A DNA stretch of 8,065 nt from Treponema sp. (GTDB lineage Bacteria > Spirochaetota > Spirochaetia > Treponematales > Rectinemataceae), in contig JAFIHQ010000021.1 of the NCBI GenBank assembly GCA_017849315.1, positions 1 through 8,065 of the forward strand, given 5' to 3'. The position numbers were made by a program, and so were the translations under genes. Positions 1-6,733 of this stretch are shown piece by piece. Each line of letters begins with the position of its first letter. Position 1 is the first letter of the stretch. The notes beneath the pieces are model-generated. The model saw only the letters and a program-made list of their open reading frames with translations, did not search any database and was not told the DNA's origin.

Positions 1-383
1 GGTAATGGTTTCTGCCAATCGCCCCAGTCGTGAATCCTAACGCCGGTCTGCATGACTATATCGCGCTGTTTTGTACAGGCGGGACTTAGGGGCCCTTTTG
101 AAACGAAAGCATCTATGTTGTGGATGCCAAATGACCAGGCGTGCCGCAAGACTGCGAGCGCGTCTCCGCCATTGTTTCCCTTGCCGCAAATGGCCACAAT
201 ATGCAGATCCTCGATGGAAAGAATACCTTTTTTTGCCTTTACCAAGCGCTGCATAACCGTTTTGAGCGCGTCCCATAGTCGAATGGAGGCCTTTTCCATG
301 AGAATCTGATCGTCTATCCCCAGTGTAGCCTTTGTAATTGCATCGAGTCTTTGTGCTTCTTCGTTTCTTATAAGTCTTTCCAT
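1..383 (-). CDS. nnrE: NAD(P)H-hydrate epimerase (YjeF N-terminal domain), 5' part, cut by window edge
   Basis: Reading the minus strand from the ATG at 383 gives 127 codons that stay open to the left edge, so the stop codon lies outside. The family epimerises the R form of damaged NAD(P)HX hydrates so that the S-specific dehydratase can repair them, acting in the cytoplasm. Seen: an N-terminal RNEEAQRLD helix like the family start, a MEKAS segment (residues 29-33) where family members have a MExAG-like motif, and the glycine-rich nucleotide-binding loop GKGNNGGDAL (67-76), preceded by a hydrophobic strand (HIVAIC). The usual form of the loop end is GGDGL; here A75 replaces G. The minus-strand TAA at 390-392 is in frame upstream, so 383 is the first ATG available. 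No Shine-Dalgarno sequence is seen before it. It may continue into a C-terminal NnrD-type kinase/dehydratase domain, as many bacterial homologues do, but that part is not visible. The gene is divergent from secA. Confidence 0.9.
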   Translation of the reverse strand, partial: MERLIRNEEAQRLDAITKATLGIDDQILMEKASIRLWDALKTVMQRLVKAKKGILSIEDLHIVAICGKGNNGGDALAVLRHAWSFGIHNIDAFVSKGPLSPACTKQRDIVMQTGVRIHDWGDWQKPL

Positions 384-396
384 AGGCGGTTAAAAA

Positions 397-405
397 ATTA
401 TACCA
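397..405 (-). promoter_or_regulatory. Extended -10 promoter element for nnrE
   Basis: On the minus strand this reads TGGTATAAT, a perfect TATAAT with the TGn extension. At 17-bp spacing the -35 hexamer would be TTCTCT (420-425), which is weak; extended -10 promoters tolerate that. Initiation about 7 nt downstream would fall near 390, leaving a leader of only about 7 nt before the nnrE ATG at 383. The element is seen; promoter activity is inferred. Confidence 0.6.
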
Positions 406-418
406 GTGAAATATCACT
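405..418. repeat. Short inverted repeat, possible operator in the nnrE promoter spacer
   Basis: AGTGA (405-409) and TCACT (414-418) are perfect 5-bp inverted arms separated by AATA. The repeat lies between the predicted -35 and -10 of the nnrE promoter, a position where a bound repressor would block polymerase. A dyad this short can occur by chance in AT-rich DNA, and no known regulator is recognised. Confidence 0.3.
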
Positions 419-465
419 TAGAGAAAGATGGAATCGTCCTGATCTTGAGTTTGTTGGGAGATTCC

Positions 466-494
466 TTGACCCTCAAGCCCGCAAGAAGTATCCT
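466..494 (+). promoter_or_regulatory. Predicted secA promoter, near-leaderless
   Basis: TTGACC (466-471, five of six to consensus) is followed by a 17-bp spacer and TATCCT (489-494, four of six to consensus). A start about 7 nt downstream of the -10 would be near 501, two bases before the secA ATG at 503. If used, the mRNA would be essentially leaderless, which fits the lack of a convincing Shine-Dalgarno sequence; the only purine run is AAGAAG at 483-488, rather far from the ATG. An alternative start farther upstream in the 384-502 gap cannot be excluded. Confidence 0.45.
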
Positions 495-502
495 TTTATC
501 AT

Positions 503-3370
503 ATGGCTTCAAATATTCTAACCGCTTTTATCGGTTCCAAAAAAGAACGAGACATTAGGGCGCTTTTGCCCCTTCTTCATAAGGTGAACGAAAAAGAGCC
601 CTGGTCATTGGCGCTCAAGGACGACGACTTTCCCAGAATAACTGCCGAGTTTAGATCCAGGCTGAACGCTGGAACAACCCTGGATGAGTTGGCTCCAGAA
701 GCGCTTGCGCTTGCCCGAGAGGCTGCCAGGCGTGTACTTGGGGAGCGGCCGTTCGATGTACAGATTTTGGGGAGCATCGTACTCCACCAGGGCAAAATCG
801 TAGAAATGAAGACAGGCGAAGGCAAAACTCTGTCTTCCGTCGGAGCAGCCTATTTGAACGCGCTCACTGGTCAGGGCGTGCACATCGTGACAGTCAACGA
901 TTACCTTGCGGAGCGTGACAGCCAGTGGATGGGCCAAGTGTACAAATTCCTTGGCTTGAGTGTTGGTTGCATCCTTTCCAACATGGATAACAATGTGCGC
1001 CGCCTTGCCTATGCAAGCGATATAACCTATGGCACCAATAACGAATTTGGATTCGATTATTTGCGCGATAACATGACATGGTCGCCCAACGAGAAAGTAC
1101 AGCGTGGTCACGCCTACTGCATTATCGATGAAATAGACTCAATTTTAATCGATGAGGCGCGGACACCACTCATTATTTCCGGCCCAGCGGACGACGACAC
1201 CTACAAAGTCAACGAGGTCAATCGCCTGGCAAGCTCTTTGGTCGAGGTCAAGAAGAATCCTGAAACAGGCGAATACCCGGATGAAAGCCGCGGCGAAATC
1301 TCCGAAGGCGACTTCCGTATCGACGAAAAAGCACGCAGAGTCATGTTTACTGCCGAAGGCATGAATCACATCGAAGAGCTCCTGAACAAACGGGGCTTAA
1401 TCAATGGCAGCCTCTTTGAGGAGAGTAACTTCGAATACGTCCACTACTTTACCCAGGCGGTCAGGGCACAACACCTTTTCGTCAAAGATGTCGACTATGT
1501 TGTACAGGACGGCCAGGTTCAGATCGTCGATGAGTTTACTGGACGAATCCTCTATGGCCGACGTTATTCCGACGGGCTCCATGAAGCTATTGAAGCCAAA
1601 GAATGTATAAAGATTGCCCGCAGGAACCGTACTCTAGCTACTATCACTTTCCAGAATTACTTCAGGATGTATAAAAAAATATCAGGAATGACAGGAACTG
1701 CGGACACAGAAGCGCCAGAGTTTAATAAAATATACAACCTCGACGTAGTCGTTATACCAACCAATAGACCCGTCATTCGCATTGACCAGAACGATCTTGT
1801 CTTTTTGAACGAGACAGAGAAGTTCAATGCTATTTGTGATGAAATCCAAAGGGCACATGCCCAAGGTCAACCCGTTCTTGTCGGTACTGTCTCGATCGAA
1901 AAATCTGAACGCTTGTCAAATATGCTTTTGCGACGCGGAGTTCCACATGAAACCCTGAATGCGAAAAACCACGCCAGAGAGGCAACTATCATTGCCGAGG
2001 CTGGAGCGAAGGGGTCGGTCACAATCGCAACAAACATGGCAGGCCGAGGCACTGACATTAAGTTGGGCGGTAACCCGGAATTTCGTGCACGAAAAAAGGC
2101 CGGTACAAACGCGACCGAAGAACAATATAGAAAAAGCCTTGCTGCTGAATATGAGCTTTGGAAAAAAGACTACGAGGAAGTAAGGTCACTTGGTGGCCTC
2201 TATGTTATCGGAACCGAGCGGCACGAATCCCGTCGTATCGATAACCAGCTGCGTGGCCGCTCAGGACGTCAGGGAGACCCTGGGAAGTCAGTTTTCTTCA
2301 TATCGCTGGATGATGACCTCATGCGGCTTTTCGGTGGCGACAATCTCAAGGGTATGATGAGCCGCGTCGGTATGAAACCCGGCGAACCAATCGATCACCC
2401 GCTCCTCAATAGAACCATAGAAAGCGCTCAAAAGAAGGTCGAAGAGCGGAACTTCGAAATCAGAAAGCATCTTTTGGAATACGATGACGTTCTTAACCAG
2501 CAGCGGGCATTTATTTACGATCAGCGAGAACAGATACTTCAAGACCAGAATCTCATAGAACGTATTAGGTCCGCAACAGGCGAAATGATCGAGGATCTCC
2601 TCACCGAAGCCCTTCAAAAGCAGAAGAGTGGGGAAAAGTCAGTTGCTTCGGAACTCGCGTTGTCACTTGTCGACAAGTTTGGAATCGAAATGCAGGCGAC
2701 ACAGGTGGCTGCCCTCTTAAGCGAATCTGCAAAGCTGGGCGGAGACACTACACAGACTCCTTTTTACAAAGAAGTGAAAGCTCAAATCGAAGCCGATTTG
2801 CTCAACAAACAACAGACTGCCGGTACAGAGAACCTCAACCTCTTTATCCGTTTCCAGTACCTGCAAGAAATTGATAACAAGTGGCTAGATCACCTTGAGA
2901 CCATGGAGGCACTGAAAGAGGCTGTCTATCTTCGTTCCTATGCGCAAAAGAATCCTCTTCTAGAATACAAACTGGAAGGTTCTGATCTTTTCGAGGATCT
3001 CATCAATTCGATTCGAAAAGATATCGCTTCGCGTGTTTGCCGCGTGAAGATCAAGACGAACGAAGAAAGACAAGCTCCAGTCCATGCCCGACCAGCAGCG
3101 ATGAGTTCCAGCCATGTGACGTCCGGCCAATTCGGAAGCGTCGAAGCAAGTGCTCAGGCGGCGCGCTCCGTGGACAGTGCAACAGATAGAAGAGGCAACC
3201 CGGAGACTCCGGGTGGCAGTGTTTCGGCCTCAACGCCAAGGTCTTCTGCAATTTCCGCGGCTTCGAGCCCAGATAATGTTACTGTTGTAAGAACGGGCAA
3301 GAAAATTGGGCGCAATGATCCTTGCCCCTGTGGCTCTGGTAAGAAATATAAATACTGCCACGGAAGATAA
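503..3370 (+). CDS. secA: Preprotein translocase ATPase SecA
   Basis: SecA is the cytoplasmic/peripheral membrane motor that pushes unfolded preproteins through SecYEG using ATP. The 955 residues carry the whole family plan. NBD1 has Walker A MKTGEGKT (102-109) and Walker B IIDEIDS (207-213, usually DEVDS) followed by the ILIDEARTPLIISG block. A preprotein cross-linking domain spans roughly 225-340, ending at QIVDEFTGR (340-348). Then come SGMTGTA (394-400), NBD2 with TNMAGRGTD (510-518) and GTERHESRRIDNQLRGRSGR (570-589), and the helical scaffold/wing region to about 850. A low-complexity Ala/Ser-rich linker (about 857-930) leads to a C-terminal zinc-binding SEC-C motif CPCGSGKKYKYCH (C941, C943, C952, H953), the SecB/ribosome-binding tail. 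The long linker makes it somewhat longer than the typical 840-900 residue SecA. The start at 503 fits the family N-terminus (ILTAFIGSKKERD). It is the first gene of a tight plus-strand cluster, with rqcH 11 nt downstream. Confidence 0.98.
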   Translation: MASNILTAFIGSKKERDIRALLPLLHKVNEKEPWSLALKDDDFPRITAEFRSRLNAGTTLDELAPEALALAREAARRVLGERPFDVQILGSIVLHQGKIVEMKTGEGKTLSSVGAAYLNALTGQGVHIVTVNDYLAERDSQWMGQVYKFLGLSVGCILSNMDNNVRRLAYASDITYGTNNEFGFDYLRDNMTWSPNEKVQRGHAYCIIDEIDSILIDEARTPLIISGPADDDTYKVNEVNRLASSLVEVKKNPETGEYPDESRGEISEGDFRIDEKARRVMFTAEGMNHIEELLNKRGLINGSLFEESNFEYVHYFTQAVRAQHLFVKDVDYVVQDGQVQIVDEFTGRILYGRRYSDGLHEAIEAKECIKIARRNRTLATITFQNYFRMYKKISGMTGTADTEAPEFNKIYNLDVVVIPTNRPVIRIDQNDLVFLNETEKFNAICDEIQRAHAQGQPVLVGTVSIEKSERLSNMLLRRGVPHETLNAKNHAREATIIAEAGAKGSVTIATNMAGRGTDIKLGGNPEFRARKKAGTNATEEQYRKSLAAEYELWKKDYEEVRSLGGLYVIGTERHESRRIDNQLRGRSGRQGDPGKSVFFISLDDDLMRLFGGDNLKGMMSRVGMKPGEPIDHPLLNRTIESAQKKVEERNFEIRKHLLEYDDVLNQQRAFIYDQREQILQDQNLIERIRSATGEMIEDLLTEALQKQKSGEKSVASELALSLVDKFGIEMQATQVAALLSESAKLGGDTTQTPFYKEVKAQIEADLLNKQQTAGTENLNLFIRFQYLQEIDNKWLDHLETMEALKEAVYLRSYAQKNPLLEYKLEGSDLFEDLINSIRKDIASRVCRVKIKTNEERQAPVHARPAAMSSSHVTSGQFGSVEASAQAARSVDSATDRRGNPETPGGSVSASTPRSSAISAASSPDNVTVVRTGKKIGRNDPCPCGSGKKYKYCHGR
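3198..3214. repeat. Perfect 8-bp inverted repeat inside the secA linker coding region
   Basis: ACCCGGAG (3198-3205) and CTCCGGGT (3207-3214) are perfect complements around one base, so the RNA could form a compact GC-rich hairpin with a 3-nt loop. It lies in the codons for the NPETPGG part of the variable SecA linker, upstream of the zinc tail. There is no T-run after it, so it is not a terminator by appearance. Confidence 0.45.
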
Positions 3371-3381
3371 ATAGATAACAA

Positions 3382-4848
3382 ATGTCGCTGAACTGTGCAG
3401 AAATCGAAGCAGTCATTTCCGAACTCAATGTTGTTGGTAGTCATGTGCAACAGGTCTATCAGCCCTCATACGATACCATTATCATTGAACTATACGGTGT
3501 CGCAGGGCGGCGTTTTTTGCTCCTCAGTGTGGCTCCTAATGCGTGCCGCATACATGAGATCAAAGTGCTCCCAGCCAAAAACGAGCGCCCCTTGCGGTTC
3601 ATGGAATGCCTCAAGTCGAGAATCCGCGGATATACCCTCACCTCAATCGCTCAAATTGCCCTTGACCGAATAGTGCGCATCGAGTTTTCGGCCCCCACGC
3701 TCAGCCCTGAACTCGAGAACTATACACTCTATGTCCGATTCTGGAGTTCGGCAGGAAACATTTTGCTTGTGGACTCGAACGGTATCATCGTTGATGCTTT
3801 ATTCAGAAAACCCGCCAAAGATGAGATGTCCGGCAAACCGTGCCACATTGAGAGCGATTACTCATCCGTCCACGCTGCATCCAATGCTGCCCGCTTTACA
3901 GTTCGGGATTTTCCAGGAGAAGGGACTCTGTCTGAGCGCATTTCTACCTTTTACACGACACAATCCGGAGAGCTGTCGCGCGAAAACCTCCTCAGTGCCG
4001 CAAAAGCACAGTATGAGAAGCGCATGAGCCTCCTCGATAACCGAAAAACCGAGCTCGAGAAACTCCGGTCTGACTATAGCGACGCGGAGCGCTACCGGCA
4101 AATTGGCGACATTCTTATGGCCAACAATCAGATGATCAACAATCAGGATACCCAAGGCAAACAAAAACTGCTCAACTCCATGATCGAATGCTTTGATTTC
4201 TACCAGAATAAGACTCTCATTGTAAAAGTCGATCCCAAACTGACACTGGTGGAAAACGCCCAACGCTACTACGAAAAACATAAGAAAGCTATTTCAGGTC
4301 TTTCGAGCGTCGTTGAAGAACTACGGAAAATCGACATACAGAGAGAAAAACTTGACTCCTGGTACAGCCAACTTGTTGCAGAACAGGATCCATTCGCAAT
4401 GGCCAAGGCGTTACAAAAAGCAGGAACTGTCAGAGAGACTTCCCGTCCACGCTACAGCTGTATGTCGCTGCAAGACAACGGATGGACTATCCTGATAGGA
4501 AGAAGCGCCAAAGAAAATGATGAGCTCTTGCGCCATGAAATTCGTGGCTCGGACCTTTGGCTTCACGCACGCGATTATTCCGGGTCTTATGTCTTTATTA
4601 AGGCGCAAAAAAACAAGACATTTCCACTTGAACTGATGTTGGACGCTGCCAGATTAGCTATATACTATTCCAAAGCAAGAAAAAACCTGCGGGGAAACGT
4701 CTATTACACCCAGGCAAAATACCTAAGACGAGCCAAAGATGGCCCAAAGGGGCTGGTTATTCCAAGTCTGGAAAAGAACCTTTATGTAGAGTTCAAAGAG
4801 GAAGATATTCGAAGTTTACTTGATCAAACAACTGGAGGAGATTCATGA
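3382..4848 (+). CDS. rqcH: NFACT family protein, RqcH-type ribosome quality-control factor (short form)
   Basis: The family (Rqc2/NEMF in eukaryotes, RqcH in bacteria, often annotated as fibronectin-binding protein) binds 50S subunits with a stuck peptidyl-tRNA and recruits tRNA-Ala to add C-terminal alanine tails that mark the chain for proteolysis. The 488 residues show an NFACT-N domain (about 1-190) with the conserved Asp-Arg pair in ALDRIVRIEF (D95, R96) needed for tRNA recruitment in characterised RqcH. Charged coiled-coil helices follow at about 203-243 and 293-333. The NFACT-R/DUF814 domain (about 354-472) has GSDLWLHARD (389-398). Firmicute RqcH is near 570 residues; the coiled coil here starts directly after NFACT-N, so the helix-hairpin-helix segment seems absent. 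The usual PGSH turn reads SGSY (400-403). The gene starts 11 nt after secA with only GGAAG (3362-3366) as a distant possible ribosome site. Its stop overlaps the next start. The retained D-R pair argues that it is active. Confidence 0.9.
   Translation: MSLNCAEIEAVISELNVVGSHVQQVYQPSYDTIIIELYGVAGRRFLLLSVAPNACRIHEIKVLPAKNERPLRFMECLKSRIRGYTLTSIAQIALDRIVRIEFSAPTLSPELENYTLYVRFWSSAGNILLVDSNGIIVDALFRKPAKDEMSGKPCHIESDYSSVHAASNAARFTVRDFPGEGTLSERISTFYTTQSGELSRENLLSAAKAQYEKRMSLLDNRKTELEKLRSDYSDAERYRQIGDILMANNQMINNQDTQGKQKLLNSMIECFDFYQNKTLIVKVDPKLTLVENAQRYYEKHKKAISGLSSVVEELRKIDIQREKLDSWYSQLVAEQDPFAMAKALQKAGTVRETSRPRYSCMSLQDNGWTILIGRSAKENDELLRHEIRGSDLWLHARDYSGSYVFIKAQKNKTFPLELMLDAARLAIYYSKARKNLRGNVYYTQAKYLRRAKDGPKGLVIPSLEKNLYVEFKEEDIRSLLDQTTGGDS
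4834..4840 (+). promoter_or_regulatory. Strong Shine-Dalgarno site for the substrate-binding protein
   Basis: GGAGGAG sits 4 nt before the ATG at 4845 (core GGAGG at 6 nt). It is the clearest ribosome binding site in the window. It supports 4845 as the true start and lies within the last codons of rqcH, so the two genes are on one message. Confidence 0.85.
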
Positions 4849-5831
4849 AGCATAGTTCAAGGATGTTTCTTGCTTTGCTCACCATTGGTTTGACAGTCTT
4901 TGCTGTCATGCCTTCTTTTTCACAAACACAATCCAACACAAACGTTGTGGAAGCCACTGTTGCCATACTAAAGGGACCATCGGGAATAAGTGCAGCATGG
5001 ATGGTCGCCGATCCTCCACAAGAAGGTGGCCTGAGAATCAAATTCCTCACCGCAGGTGGGGCAGACATTGTAACCGCAAAACTGATTTCTGGCGAAGTGG
5101 ACGCTGGAGTATTGCCCGTCAATGTTGCAGCAAAGCTTTACAACTCGAAAATTCCTATCGTAGCGGTTTCGGTAGTCGGAAATGGCATGGTGAGGTTCCT
5201 CACAAGCGACAAGTCGATTCGTACACTCGCGGACATTAAGGGTAAGACCATCTATGTTGCAGGCCAAAAGGCTACCCCCGACTACCTCTTCCGCTTCCTT
5301 TCTGACTCGATCGGACTAAAAGCAGAGGTCGATTACACACCAATCTATAATCTTGCGTACCCGGAAATAGCAGCAGGACTTGCCACCGGAAAAGTGACAA
5401 GTGCCATTTTGCCTGAACCATTTGCGACGCAGGCATGCCTCTTGAATAAAGATCTGATTTCTCCAATCGACCTCGATGCGCTATGGAAGGAGAAAAATGG
5501 CCTTGCTGGGTATCCAATGTCTCTTTTTGTTATGTCACGAACTTTTATTGAGAAGCACCCAGATGCCGCAAGGGCCATCGCTCAAGCCTACAAAAAATCC
5601 ATTGAACATACGACTTCCGATCCTGCCTCCACTGCGGCACTCGTGGAAAAGCTCGATCTGGGAATGGCAGCATCAATTGCCAAAGCCGCAATCCCAAACT
5701 CGCGCTACGTCTATATACCTGCACGAGAAGCAAAGAGCAACGTAGATGCTCTCTTAAGTGTATTCCTTTCGTTCGATCCAGATTCGATAGGCGGGAAACT
5801 TCCTGATCCCGGGTTCTTTGCCGACTTCTAG
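4845..5831 (+). CDS. ABC importer substrate-binding protein (NMT1/SsuA/TauA-like)
   Basis: This is the secreted binding protein that would capture the ligand and deliver it to the permease encoded next. It has a classical signal peptide: basic start MKHSSR, hydrophobic core about 7-22, and a likely type I cleavage after S26 (SFS-Q). No lipobox cysteine follows, so it should be a soluble periplasmic protein and not a lipoprotein. The mature part has the two-lobed periplasmic-binding fold signs of the COG0715/NMT1 class: an early strand with GPSGISAAWM, GADIVTAKLISGEVDAGVLP, then IRTLADIKGKTIYV, AGLATGKVTSAILPEPFA, and the late FIEKHPDAARAIAQAYKKS helix. The length (328) is normal for the class. 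Members bind sulfonates, taurine, nitrate or thiamine-pyrimidine precursors; nothing visible here selects among them. The start overlaps the rqcH stop as ATGA and has a strong ribosome site. Confidence 0.88.
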   Translation: MKHSSRMFLALLTIGLTVFAVMPSFSQTQSNTNVVEATVAILKGPSGISAAWMVADPPQEGGLRIKFLTAGGADIVTAKLISGEVDAGVLPVNVAAKLYNSKIPIVAVSVVGNGMVRFLTSDKSIRTLADIKGKTIYVAGQKATPDYLFRFLSDSIGLKAEVDYTPIYNLAYPEIAAGLATGKVTSAILPEPFATQACLLNKDLISPIDLDALWKEKNGLAGYPMSLFVMSRTFIEKHPDAARAIAQAYKKSIEHTTSDPASTAALVEKLDLGMAASIAKAAIPNSRYVYIPAREAKSNVDALLSVFLSFDPDSIGGKLPDPGFFADF

Positions 5832-5846
5832 AAGTAGTATCCATGT

Positions 5847-5864
5847 CATAGAGACCATAGAGAC
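5847..5864 (+). repeat. Two tandem copies of a 9-bp unit in the SBP-permease gap
   Basis: CATAGAGAC occurs twice in direct succession (5847-5855, 5856-5864). It lies in the 80-nt gap after the binding-protein stop. No hairpin, terminator or convincing promoter is seen in this gap. The repeat is probably a small slippage duplication. Confidence 0.6.
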
Positions 5865-5911
5865 AGGCATTAGGAAGATTTGAGTAGGACACCAGCGGAG
5901 AGCAAGGAATT

Positions 5912-6733
5912 ATGAAATGTACCACGAGAAAACCTCGGCCACCTAAGAGACTCTCTGCCGATGTAAATGTGGGACATGGGTTTGCAAAGCGCATGGTGTA
6001 CGGTCTTCTCGGCGTGCTCGTGGCCTGTGGCGTCTGGCAACTTGTGTCAACCAGAATTGGCGTGTCTCTTGTTCTCCCCGGGCCTGGCGAAGTCGCGCAC
6101 GCTTTTGTCATGCTTATGTGGAAATTGGCCTTTTGGGAAGCCGTCTGGGGAACCTTCCGGCGTGTGCTTATAGCTTTTGTAATTTCACTTTCCCTTGGAT
6201 TCTGTACAGGAATGATTGCTGGCCTCAACGCCCCGTTCCGCGATATGATTGCGCCCTTTGTTACCATAATTCGAGCCACACCTGTCATGGCTCTCATTCT
6301 TATTCTCATGTTCTGGTTTCCTGCCGGGCATGTACCCGTCGTCTCTGCCATGCTCATGGCCTACCCTGTCGTTCATACCAGTCTCTACCAAGGGACGATA
6401 GGAACGGACAAGAATCTTTTGGAGATGGCACGTATCTTTAAAGTTCCAAAACCTGTGGTGTTTTTCCGTTTACGCCTACCTGCAGTGCGTGGTCATCTTG
6501 CCTCGGCTGCAAAGAACTGTCTTGGTCTTTGTTGGAAGGTTATTGTAGCTGGAGAGGTTTTGAGCCAGCCGCGCTTTGGGCTGGGCACAGGCTTGCAGTC
6601 CGCTCGCCTTTCTCTCGATACTGCCGGTGTTTTTGCGTGGGCTATCACGTCTATCGCCCTTTGTGGAATAAGCGAATTCCTGCTCGGTTTATTGGCAAGA
6701 AAACTGCAGGAAGAAGAAGCCATAAATGCATGA
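5912..6733 (+). CDS. ABC importer permease (SsuC/TauC-like, BPD_transp_1)
   Basis: This is the inner-membrane subunit, expected to act as a homodimer forming the translocation path. The 273 residues contain a basic cytoplasmic N-terminus (1-27) and about six hydrophobic segments: near 28-47, 85-105, 114-136, 138-157, a shorter one at 203-217, and 238-262. VLPGPGEV (54-61) corresponds to the LPSP-like segment after the first helix in SsuC/TauC proteins. The cytoplasmic EAA-type coupling loop, which docks with the ATPase, is at about 170-190 (LEMARIFKVPKPVVFFRLRL). An in-frame TAG at 5885 limits the N-terminus, and ATG 5912 is the first available. Possible ribosome sites are GGAGAG (5897-5902) and AAGGA (5904-5908). 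Its stop overlaps the ATPase start by 8 nt, indicating translational coupling. The substrate is unknown. Confidence 0.92.
   Translation: MKCTTRKPRPPKRLSADVNVGHGFAKRMVYGLLGVLVACGVWQLVSTRIGVSLVLPGPGEVAHAFVMLMWKLAFWEAVWGTFRRVLIAFVISLSLGFCTGMIAGLNAPFRDMIAPFVTIIRATPVMALILILMFWFPAGHVPVVSAMLMAYPVVHTSLYQGTIGTDKNLLEMARIFKVPKPVVFFRLRLPAVRGHLASAAKNCLGLCWKVIVAGEVLSQPRFGLGTGLQSARLSLDTAGVFAWAITSIALCGISEFLLGLLARKLQEEEAINA

Noticed and set aside
37..417. Minus-strand open frame of 126 codons overlapping nnrE
   Set aside because: Its translation is Arg/Lys/Tyr-rich without family features, while the neighbouring minus-strand frame from 383 gives a clear YjeF N-terminal protein.
605..1111. Minus-strand open frame of 168 codons inside secA
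   Set aside because: It is opposite the strongly conserved SecA NBD1 coding sequence, with no start signals or recognisable protein.
3198..3214. Hairpin considered as an intrinsic terminator or attenuator after secA
   Set aside because: It lies about 155 nt before the secA stop and lacks a following T-run.
5832..5911. The 80-nt gap considered as holding a riboswitch, terminator or internal promoter
   Set aside because: I see only a 9-bp tandem repeat and ribosome-site candidates; no stable fold or convincing -35/-10 pair was found.
5545..6357. Minus-strand open frame of 270 codons across the binding-protein end and permease
   Set aside because: It lies opposite two well-supported genes, has no recognisable domain, and its composition looks like a reverse reading of the permease codons.
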